DNA from: Anarhynchus alexandrinus | Lineage: Eukaryota > Chordata > Aves > Charadriiformes > Charadriidae | Assembly (NCBI GenBank): GCA_008711295.1 | Contig: VUYV01000045.1 | Coordinates: 4,333,147-4,397,146 of the forward strand | Length of the DNA: 64,000 nucleotides | Direction of reading: 5' to 3' | Shown: positions 39,401 through 51,400 of the stretch, in pieces | Layout: each line of letters starts with the position of its first letter | Numbering within the stretch: position 1 is the stretch's first letter | Translations under genes and position numbers: made by a program | The notes under the pieces: model-generated | Told to the model about the DNA's origin: nothing | Seen by the model: only the letters and a program-made list of their open reading frames with translations | The model's database searches: none

Positions 39401-42400
39401 AGGTCTGCTGTTATAAGGCTCCTTCACCTGAGAAGAACTGAGTTATCCAGCTGAACGTGAAACACAAGCAGCAAATTCGGGGTTTTAAAAATATTTATTC
39501 TTGTGGTTGTCTGATGTAGTAGGGACAGTTAATACCAAGTTAATGGATATTTTATGGCAGAGTTATTATTGTAACTCTAGCAGTCTTGCAATGTTTTCAA
39601 ACAGTCCTCTTCCGTGTGCTTCAAATACAAAACATGCCAAAATGTACAAGCTATGAAGAGGAATACTTGGAGAGAAAACTGAAGGGACTGAAGGGCTTTG
39701 AAAGACTGACAGAGGATTGAAAACACAAAGCTTGTATAAGTTGGCCAATGCATATATACAGTCCATTCATCATAATACTGCTTGTGTTCAACTTATATTT
39801 GGATGTCATTTTGGTCATTGTCTAAATTACAACCATTCAAACTTGAAATCAGTACCTTACGAACAGCTACCTATAATCTTTAATCTAGCATCACTGCTGA
39901 ATTTTGGTTTGAAAGTATAGTGATAAACACATCTGCTATGTGCCTGATGATGGACATTTTCCATTTCCAGTGCGTATTCAGAATCACAGTAAGCCATCAA
40001 CCATCTCAGGGAAGCCTGGCAATTTCTAATGAGTTATAATTCTTTTTATTTTTGCAGCTAAAACAACTCCTACTCAACAGTCTTTAAAGATGTCTTCATG
40101 GTTTTATCCTTTACCTCTCTGAGATCTTGTAATCTTGTCAAATGAATCAGAATAGTAGATATTTCCAGCAGAAAGTTACAGCAATACCAAGGTGGTTTTA
40201 CTTTGGGGCAACTCATATGATGTTTGGTTTCAGAAGTCACCTTTTTTTCCTGCTGATTCTTCAGCAGTTCTCCAAGTCACTTTGTCTCCAGCATTCACAC
40301 TTGAGCTGGGAACTCAATATAGTCTCTGACGTGCTTGGTGTCGTGCATAAGTTCATTAAACAGTGATTTGCCTGCTGTCTGGGGTGTTTGCAGACAGCAA
40401 AACCATAGCTCTGTGGGAAGCTAGCTAAAAACATCCGTGGCATGCCCTTTAGTAACGCTGCTGTCTACAAAGGCAGAAGTGATCTTGAGACCAAGCCAAG
40501 CACCCCCATGCACATGCACCCACCGTAACTGGCACTGCCTGTGCAGTACTCACCAGCTTCTCGATTTGCACTGTGACTTGTTGGCTTGGGCGGTGGGAGA
40601 GGAGGCTGCTTAGCAGGAGCCTTTCCCTTTTTTTTAGCATGAGGTGCTTCGTTACTCTTATGGCTGGTGGTGGCGGAAGCGGCAATAGCATTTTTTGGTG
40701 GCAGCGGAGCTTTTTTAGATTTAGGCTTAGGCTTGGGTGGTGGTGGAGCATGGGATGCCGGTATTTCTGGGCAGTGATCAGTAGTGCTCTCTATGGATAA
40801 GAAAGTGAACAGAAGCCAACTGACACAGACATATGCCACGTACATTCAACAGCAAGCCTGACAACAAGGACTACTTTTTGCTGCTTGAGCTTTTGGGAAT
40901 CAGGAGAGACTTCTTCATCTTCTGTCTCTTATTGAAGTATTATCTCAGAAAAAAATTACCATCCGTCTCAATTCAAGTACTTCTCATGGAAGATTTTTGC
41001 CTGGCACTTCTCTCAGTCTCATCTATTCTTGACCTCCAAGGATCATCCTTAATGTTCACTATCCCCAACTAGACTGCTGGCTGCGAACTAAACAAGGGAA
41101 ATGCCATTTACTCCTCTAACAAATTCCTTCGGCTTCTTCCCAGCCCTCTGAGATCAACAGGCTATAAAACTCAGATTCATGTGAATCTGAATGTGAACAG
41201 GGCCATTCTCTCAGCCACAGGTTCAAATATGGCTACACAGCTGAATTTTTCCCCTGAAGCAACCCATTCTCCTTAGCTGCAGACTGCTTGCTCATAGCAA
41301 CTTTATTTTGGGTATCTTCCCCAGGGTATTTCTACTCTTCGGAAAAGAGATGAAACTAAATTGAATAGGATATCATTTGCCATGGGAATGCTCTCCTCTC
41401 CTGCAAGCTCTTTGGGTCCTGTTACAAGACTGCACTTTCAAGAATCAGCAGTTTCTTACTCAACGAGCACTTGGACCGTATCTACGTTGTGTGGTGCAAT
41501 AGGAACGGCTCTGTAGAGTGAAAGAGGTAGCACTGAGGACCCAATGTCCACAATGTGCATTTCAGGAGACTTGAATTTGGACTAGCTTCAGTTCTGTAAA
41601 TTGCATGCCCGGTTGTGGTGGAAGCACAAGTTCCCGAATGCATCTTTTGGCTTAGTTTCATCCAAAAGAAACCCAGCTTGTGTGCTCTGCAAACCAAAGA
41701 AGGGTAAGTGGGGATGACCAGGAAATTCACTTCATAAGTGCACACCTAAGGCGCGTGATGTTAATGTAGGTGAGCCATTTATAGGCAACATAAAATTTTG
41801 CAACATAATCACTATGGTTGTAAGACTAGCAGTTCCCAGATGGGAATCTTTATCTATTCAATTACACCAATTCTGTGCCCATTCGGTCTCAAGACAGACT
41901 TCCCAAACCTTCCAGAAAAAGGATATTATAAAAGCAAGAGCATACCATCAGAATCTTATGGGCTTTATTTGCACCTTGCTAAAAACTACAGTGGTTGGGG
42001 AAGAAAAAAGAGCCAAGCAAATATTGCAAGGACTTTTAACAGTCCCTTTTATAACTCGAGAGGAAAGCAATTCATTTCTTGCAGTATGTTCCTATTAGAG
42101 CCTCACTCTTACACACATTAAATGGTTGTTCCTGGATTGCCTGTCCATTCCCTGCTCTCTTCCTTCCCACATAAAAGATTCCCAAGAGATAAGCAGCATC
42201 TTTTCATTTTAAGATTAGTGGGTGAAAAACAAATAATGTGTTGGACAACAACGACATTCTTCATCTCAGAAACAAAGCCTTTTCAACCTCTAGCTTAAGG
42301 CTTGTTAACATGAACTTAATGCATTACCTGCAGTTATTAAAAGCAACATGCACACGTATGTCTCCTCATGACCTGAAGGAATTAATATTAACTGTCCAGT

Positions 42401-45400
42401 GTCTTCCTCCTTTATTTCCAGCCCATTATAGACTAATACATTTTTGCTAATGTTTTGCAAGAACCATCGCATAGCAACCTTTTACAGCTTTCAAACAGAT
42501 TCTTTTGTGCACAGATTCTTGTACTGCCTTTTAGTTTTCCAGAGAAAGAACTTTGGACCTGAGAAAGACTTCGGAAGAAGAAAGAAACATAAATATTTGT
42601 GACATTTTGCTCTCCTCTTTTATAGCAAAAGGCATCTCCTTGTGAAATTCTACCTACCTTCACTCAAAGTTGAAAAACTCTCATAATTCTGAAAAAGCAG
42701 GACATTTTAAATTTTTAATTCCATTAATAACAAACATGGCAAGAAAAAATAAGATTTTGTATTTTGAAGATCTTGAAGGACATGATGATCAGAAAGAATT
42801 TTAAGTGTAAACAATTCTTTGAGATACCTTCTACTTATGGGTCCAGCATGCTAAAATTTCATTTACTAATAAGAAAGAATTTAAAACTTGTGTACTTATA
42901 CACCATTACTGTGTTTTGTTTCCAGTCATATTAGTAGACAAAATATTAAAAGAGAATGATAACCTAGTAAAAAGAAATACACCATTCACCGTATTCTAAA
43001 GACATACAGTGCAATCATTTAGAATATCAGTCAATCTACATTAAACTATATAACTGACTAAATGATGTGTATTAGAACTTATCTTCCGATTCAGGAAAAA
43101 AAGTACAAAATATAAGGCTAAAGTTTTACTTAGTTGCAAATAAACACACCTTAGTGACAACCAACTAACAATTTTCAAATTTTGTTTAGAGAAATAACTA
43201 AAAACTATAAATGAAAACCAAAATGGGAACAGTTTATTCACATCAAAGTTCTTGCTGGCAGACTTCAGTTGTGATTAAAACTGTCAATTTATATAACATT
43301 GATTTTAACCAAAATACCTTGCCATCACTGGGGTATCATCTTTATCCAGGACAGCTCTTTCCAGACTGTTACATACCTCATACCAAAGACTGGCAGACTG
43401 GTTTTGCACAGCAGCATTCTATCTGCTCAGACAGTTACAGCTCTCATAGAGCTTTGACCGTCCCTTGGTTATGTACACACTCTTTTCTTGGCCTTGACCA
43501 AGGAATCTTCTTTTTGCTCACAGCCATGAGGAAAGCTGTGGTGAAGATGATTGCCTTTGATCATATCGTCCCTCTTGGCATCTTATTAGCTTTCTTGTTT
43601 TTATCTTTGTTAGCTTAATCTTTTTTATCTCATCAGATAGAAACTCTGTGTCAGTCTGATCTTGCCCAAACTGTTGTTTCTAATTTACTCTTGAGATACA
43701 GATTTCCACTTCCTACCTGACTAGCCCATTATACCAGCTTTTGCCAGCGACAAGCCAAGTTTTGAAGTAGATCCTTTTTATTGCTTTTCCCCTGCTGCCC
43801 CTCAGGCTTTGTGAACATTCACTGACTGTCCTCCGTCGAATTCCTCTCTGCTGTGATGCCAAAGCTGACAATTTTTAGGCTGCCAGCATTGTGTTTGTTA
43901 TCCTAGTCTGATCCCCTCTTGTTTTTCAGTGCCTAACCACAGCATCCTCTATTTTACTGCACGTCCATTGGAACTTTACTGTGTTTTTCTGCATTTATTT
44001 AAGACACTACAATAAATTTCTGGTATATACATAAGTACTGTAGTAATACAAATAACTAATAACAGCAACAGTGTCTAGATCTTGAACAGTGACAGGGATG
44101 GTCTGATGTCTGTAAATGGCTGACGATACAATTATGTTGTAATTGTACCTCCCTAACATGATTCTGCTTGAATATGGACACTTGGTCTTCATGCCTGCTC
44201 TTTCTTTTTGCATCTTTTGCCAAAACAAGGAGGCATCTGAATCCGTTCAGAGCCCTCTATTTGTTCAAACCAATCCCCCAGGTACCTCAGTACCAGCTGC
44301 AACGTATTTTTATGGCTGTTGTTTTTCTTAATGTAGACATCTGTTCATCACAAACTGACCTTTTAACAAAAGGTCTCCAAAAGACCATCAGATAGGAATA
44401 TCTTTTATTCACTGCTGCCTTGATCAAGACATCTGCTGTAAAAGCAATCTGCCTATAAATTACTCTGTAAATAGGAAAGCAAAGCAAATGTTAATGTCTC
44501 ATTAAGCATTTGGATCAATAATATGTTTATGTTTAGAATAAATTTTCCAAAGGCCAGATTTTCAAGAGAGCTCACTTTGAGACCAGATTTCCTCATTCCC
44601 AGAAATTGTGATTGGGTCCAGACTCTTACTGTGTTCTCACGTAAACACCTAAATGATGCTCAGGGTTACAAAGTACTCAGTACACAACAGCTCTTGTGGG
44701 GACTCATGAAGTTTCAAAGACTTTCAGAGAGACACCAGTGTGCCATATGCACTGGAAAATCACATGAATTATTTTGGAAGCTAAATGTGGGACCTTTTGC
44801 AAACTCTGGACCAAATGGACCTACAAAAATCCTGGACATAGTTTCAGAAGTTGTATGTGACTGGGTTGAATAATACCAGAATTTGTTCTTTACTTTTGTG
44901 AACTTCTAAGGAACCAAAGGCAAAGGTTTTCTACCCCAGGATTTTGTCAGACAGTACTGGTATTTTATTTCTATAGCCAGAGCAGTGACCTGACGCTAGC
45001 TCACAGAAAACCAGTAGTGCTGCAGCACAAGCACATAACCTACATCACCTGCAAAGCACCCTTCTCCTGGAAGAAGACCACAACTCAGTGGAGTAACACT
45101 ATGTAAAATGTAAGATGGAAATAATGTACAATTTGTCGTCTTTTGCAGGATGACTCCCTGCAAAATGAAACTCGGTAAGAGTTTTGAGAATCGTGAGTTT
45201 CCTTTCCAGCCTATGCACAGAGCTGTGTTTTGATTAATCAAACCCTAGAAGCTGTCATTCAGAAACATGGGACACGGAGCAAGACAAGGTGTCTTTTGTC
45301 TCTTTTTTTGACTCATTGACTGTGCTGATGCAGGTGGCCAACTCATACAGATCCTTTCATAAACTTCAGATTTAACCAGCTCCATTTTTTGTTCCTGCTA

Positions 45401-48400
45401 TTGCTACTAAAATTCTGTTCAAGAAAAGACCCATTCTAATTGTTAGAAAGCTTCCTTTAATTTCCAGTATAAATGTATTTCAAGCCACTGTTTATTCCTT
45501 TCTACTTGTGCCAGCATTGTCCTTTAGCCATGCTCGCTCCTGGCTATATACCAACTTGTTACAATCATCAAACACACTCAGGCTCTCTCAGGCTCCGTTT
45601 TGCTAGGCTGAACAAGAACAGCTGTCTCACGATGCTTTTTGCAGCTCTCTCTGCAGTTTTGAATTCATCTTTCTTGAAGATGGATGAGCAGATCTGTACG
45701 TCTGCAGAATTCCAGCTCTTACTTTATGATTTCAACAGCACCGTGTGCAAGAGGTCTTGTAACAGAGACAGTGTAGAAAACAGGGGAGGAGAGAAAGGGA
45801 CAGATGTAACATCTGACCTAAAGCAACTATGTTCAGATATTTTGCATTGATTCCAAGATAAAAAAGGAAAAAAAAACCCCACTGACTGCCGTTTTACATT
45901 GCTAACTGTCCAACTTTTGCATAAAAGGTAAGCTGTTAAATCAAGGGAGAATACCTAAAACATCACGGTCAGCTGCATACTTTTACCATTTCTTGGTCTA
46001 TAGCAGACTTGGAAAGCAAAAAGCATGTAGGCTTCTACATTCCCTTATACTTTCTGTATAGAGATGCTCAAATAATTGAATGGTTAGTTCATTAAAATCA
46101 CATCTATGATCTCATTTCTGGAGCCACATTAGGATAACTTTCCTATAAAAGAAAAAAAAAAAAAGCAGCTTGACAAATCAGGAGCTTTTCTCTGCCACTC
46201 AACTTTTGTGGGTGAAAGCCTGTGCCTCTCACTGGCACGAGCCAGCCTTGCTGACTTTGTGGACAGGCTCTGCCCAAATACAGCTTTATCTAGAGCAGCT
46301 TTCCTTTTAAGAAGATTTGGATTCAGCCTCATTTACATAGTTCAGGTGATGAATTGAAGATATACTATTCTTAGAAGAACTGGTTTTAGCCAGCAAATAA
46401 CTCAGCTGGAGTGAGAGATTCTTTGGGAGTCAGGCAAAAAAAAAAAAAACCAAACCAAAAAAAAACCCCAACCTTTTATGTATGGTGCTCATATCAATGA
46501 TCTACAGAGCTCAGGAGTGTAGGAAGCCAGCAAGGCACACAAGAGGGAAGAAAGTCTGCCTTGTCTCTCACAGTGAGTGGTTTGCAGGATTAGACTTCTG
46601 AGAGAAAGCAGGCTCTTGTCTGATACCTTGGAAGATGAGGGTTACTATCTTAAATTCAACACATTTTGTTCCACTTTGGGGAAATAAAGAAAAGGCTTCT
46701 GAGAAGAGGAACCTAGAAAATTTGACTTTGAAGAACATTCCTTGGTAGACAAACTAAAGCGTTGGTTAGCAATGATGCACGCTGATAAGACCAGAGCTTG
46801 TGCCTCCAACCTTCTTTTTTTTTGGTTACCCATGAGAAGAAGAAAAGATTAAATTTAATGGCAGATTTAAGGGAGAGCAGACAAAGTACAGAGGAAAGGA
46901 CCTCTGAGCCCAACACGCTAAGACCTGGAACCTTTGCCAGCTCTCAGATTAGAGTTATCCTGGGGGGAAAAAACATTATGCGCATGCATCCTATGAACTC
47001 ATTTGGAAACAGGACTACAAATTGTTTCTTTCACTGAAGGACACGAGAAAACCTGAAGGTTATGCTCCATGCCACCCGCAACATCCACAGCACCCACAAC
47101 AGAGCTCTGGCTTCCTGCAATCCAATTATTTATCAGAGCAGCATCTAACACACCTGACTGATGGTATGCAAAATGAAACATTACTTTTTTCCAGTCAGTA
47201 TCTTGCTAATGGTTACTGAGCCTTTCACTTCTTCAAGCCCAAGCTAACAATGAAATGTGGAAGTATCTACCAGAGTCATGAAAAGATTTAGCTTGCTATG
47301 ATAAAAATGAGTAAGACCTAAGTTTAAAAACTGAACTCAGATACAAATTCAGGGTTCTCTGGTACATCTGTTTTCCAGAGACATCCTGGGAGGGTGGAAA
47401 AGAGAAAAGCAACTATGATACAGTACTAGGAGGTTTTACACTGTGCAGCATGCATGGTGCATCAGCATGCTATGTCCCTATACCTAGGGAGGCAAACAGT
47501 GTCAATTTTGACACCTATTCTACTGATGTGGCTTTTGGTCTTCTCCAACACTGCTGTAGGGGGCGGGAGGCAGACAGACTCCTTGGATCCCCTTTGAGAT
47601 GCTCATATCCCACCTGTGACCTGGAGCGCTGGGGTCTGCTGGGGCTACTGCAGAGAAGCGCCACAGGTCAGGAGCCCTGGCATAATGGCACAGCCCAGTC
47701 TGCTGCCTGGACACCCAGGGTGTACTTTGACGTGCTGCCTGTCTACTCACTGCTCTCTATTCCTTCCAGGGTGCACACAGAGAATGGCTACAGTTTAGCT
47801 CTTCTGCAAAAGATGGGAGTGACTTTTCTTAGTCAAAACAAAACAAAAGAATTCAGAACTCAACCCAGTACAAACATAATGTGAAAAAATGATGTACGAA
47901 AAAGATTTCTCTGATTTCTCATCTGTACAGCTTTATCCATCAATTACCTGTTTTATGTAAAACTGTCACCAGCTTCTTATTATCCTGCCATAAAGGAGAA
48001 ATTTCCTTTTAAACACCCCGCTTGGATGACTGACATCTCATCATTACAACAAACAGTAACAGTTACACTATTAAATTGCCAAAGGGAATTTTTTCACCAA
48101 ATACAAAAGGCACCTGTGAGCTGACAGGCAGCAGATGGGTACATGGTTTATGGAACGGCCTGGCAGTGCAGGGAACAGCTTTCAGGGGTCGTTGTCTTCA
48201 CTTGCTTCTGCTTAAACTCATTTTTGCATGGCATGGCTGAGCCTACCGTTTGCCCTGTTGATACTGTACTTATGTGGCTCATGCTAAAACAACTTTTTTG
48301 TTTTAACTTCTTTTAACTAACATATTCCACATTCTACCGTGCATTGCTGCCAACTCTCACCGTATTATCACAATGTGCATGTATCACTTGTTCTTTTTAA

Positions 48401-51400
48401 GCTTCCAGCTCCAGTAGTCATCATCATATTTATATGAGAAGGCCATTTTCAAGACCCACTTGAACAAGAGAGCAAGTAAAGACCACCACCATTTCATAAA
48501 AGCATTTTAAAATAACCTCATAACTTTCAGGGGCTGAGATGCATTTTTTGGAACATTTTGATTCAGCCGGAGTTGGAACTGCAGCACACTGTGCTACTAA
48601 ACAGCAGGAATCTATCCTGTCTTCAGGTCTTATAAACATGGAAAGGGTATTTAACTTCCTTCACAATTTACACAGAAGAGTTCATGACTCTAAAAAGCCT
48701 AACATTAGCCTCACTAAAGATGAACTCCTCCCATCCATTACTCCCAAATGTCCAGCTAGAATTCACTCTACCTACCTCAGTTGTTCTCATGACGGAGGAT
48801 TGTGATCTGATACACCAGCACTTTTATGGTCTGAGCAGAAGACAGTGAGCTAGGTGTTCCTGCCTCAGCTCTGATTCTGATGCTCTGTGAGCATTAGCGA
48901 ACCTCCACTCTGCAGCTGTTAATTCCTTACTCTGCCAGTGGGTGTGGGTGTAATGCATACCTGCTGTGTCTGCCATAAAAAAAACACCACTGAGAATTGA
49001 TCTGTCAGGTGAGATGCATTTGTGAGATGCAGTGGGCCTTACTCTTCCACCGAGTTCAACAGACTGGCTCACCTTCTTGCTTAATGTGGTATGCACTAAA
49101 GAATAAGTGAAGTGTATTCACAATGACTGTCCAGCGACTTGTACTGGATTTGCACCGTGTAACACCATTGCTGATGGGTGGAATTGATTCTTAACACCTT
49201 TTTTGGGCAGACTATTCCTCGGCAATAAATCTATCTTGTTAATTTTCAGGGGACTCAAGATGTTTATGTGCAGAAGAGCTTCATGTTTAGATACAAGAGG
49301 AAAGTATCCTTGAAGTGTTTTGCATCTTCTGTATGGTCTTATTGACTTTCTGTGAAGCCTAGACTACAAAGTTTGCTCATTTTTTGTTTTCCTTCTCCCT
49401 CCTCCCTATATACTTCATTTTCTGAGAGGGACTGGAGTGATAGTTATAGATTCTTCTGTACTGAATCTACTCCTGTTAGCAATCATTTTTAATTTCTCCC
49501 TGTAAGGTCAACACCATACATAGGGAGTGCAGACTGTAATAATGTGTATGAAATAGATATCGAACCTTGCCTGCTTCACTGGAGTTCTACATTCTGCAAA
49601 GTCAGCTAGAGGGGATTTCAACATAGCTAGAAATGTGTATTTCTAAAAAAATCCCTGTACCTTAGGAAAAATTCCAAGACCTGACAGTTCCAAAAGGCTG
49701 TATTTATATAAAATATATAAAATAATAAGTGGTCTGATCTAACCCCAAAGTTAACCTGAACCATTTTAAAAGAGTTTTCCACGGCTTTTATAACTCTTTT
49801 CCCCTGACCCAATACACATCTGGTTCTAGTTGGCACCAAAAGATAGACGTATTTAAATGTCATGAAAAAGGCTAATCTTGTATTTCTGTCTTGTTGGGAG
49901 ACAGGAAGTACTAGAAATCTCATAAGAAAGGCAGTTCTCCTTGGACATTCAGCCACTTTTTACACAGTCAAGTGATTTACATAGCTCAGAGAAGAATTCA
50001 AATTTTCGTACTAGCCGAACTGACCCTCTCAACCTCCAGAGGCTCATTCATCACTAGGTAGAGGTTACCAGAAGACATTGGAAAGGCTGCTCAGTCTAAC
50101 AGCCAGCCATGAAGTTCTCGATCTTTTGCATCCTTGCTCTTTCCTCTAGGAAAATCCAATAGATGGAGTAGTATTTAAACACACTTTTTGACAGGGAAAA
50201 GAAGTGGTGGATTATTCAAGGGGCTAGAGAAAGAAAATAAAACTGGTCCAAATCTTGTGATTCCGCATTAATCTTTACTTTTTTCTTAGTCAAACTCTTG
50301 TTACCGAGGTAGATCTGAGCAAAGGTAACAAAATTAATATGGACTTTGGGACTGCTAAATATTTACTGCAATTCATCTACAGAAAACCCTACAGTCATAA
50401 AGTACATTTTCCATAAATGACCTAGGTTCGGTTTGCGGTAGTGATATAACCCCTTGAATGTTTCTGAAGAGCTTTACTGTAAGTGTTTAAGATTTAATGA
50501 AAACCAATAGGAATGAGTTGCTGAAGTTACTTTCAAAATGATACTTGTTTTTTAAGCAGCTTAAACACTTTTGAATTTTCAACTCATGAGCCACTTCTAC
50601 AATGACATTGTGAGGTGATGCATTTGCACTTAGTGTCTTCTTTCACAAAAGGAAAACCTGAAGCCAAAGCTTGCCCATGGCTGCAAAGAAAGGCTTACAC
50701 TGAATTTAGCAATTGAACATCCCTGCACGCATTTTCATGCTCAGACCATGCTTCTCTTTATGACCTTATTATATCCACAGTAAAAGACGTGCCTACCAGT
50801 GACGAAATACTGATGTTTCACAAGTCTTATCTTCTCAGCAGGTTCTGCTGGCATCCTTGTGGCAGAACAGAACTCACAGCATGTATCGGTGCTAATGGAA
50901 GAACATGTTAATATTTTAAGCAGGCAAAAAACAATTTGTGAAGAATGTGTTCATTTACCTTTTTGATCTTCTTTTTTTCCTTCCAATGCTGATGCTTTCT
51001 CTGATAAAGTACCATTATCTCCACTGGCTGTTACCACATTTTCTTCCTGTATGGTTTCTTCACCAATGGCTATGGTGTGTCCATTTGAATTTTCAAAATT
51101 TACTGTTACATCACCATCTGAAATTAAAATTAAAAAGCTATTGTTGAGTTTAACTGTTCCTTTAGCACCTATTGACAACACACAGCATCCCTCTGCTTTC
51201 AAGTTTCCATGGAAGCAAAGCAGAAAGACTTACTGAAATGTGAAACGTCAGGCTGCAGATTTGCTCTGAAAAGTTTACGCTGTAAAGGAACTCTATAGAC
51301 TTCCACGTTCTTTGGGTGGACATCTCTGCATCTGGAAATGCACGTGGGTTTTCAGGTCCAGCTTCCTGTCTGTAGACATTAGCATCCTGTTCTCTTCCTC

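Noticed and set aside
47450..47884. 144-codon plus-strand frame
   Set aside because: It lies deep inside a PHACTR2 intron, has no recognisable domain, and no splice or promoter support. Competing frames exist on the other strand.
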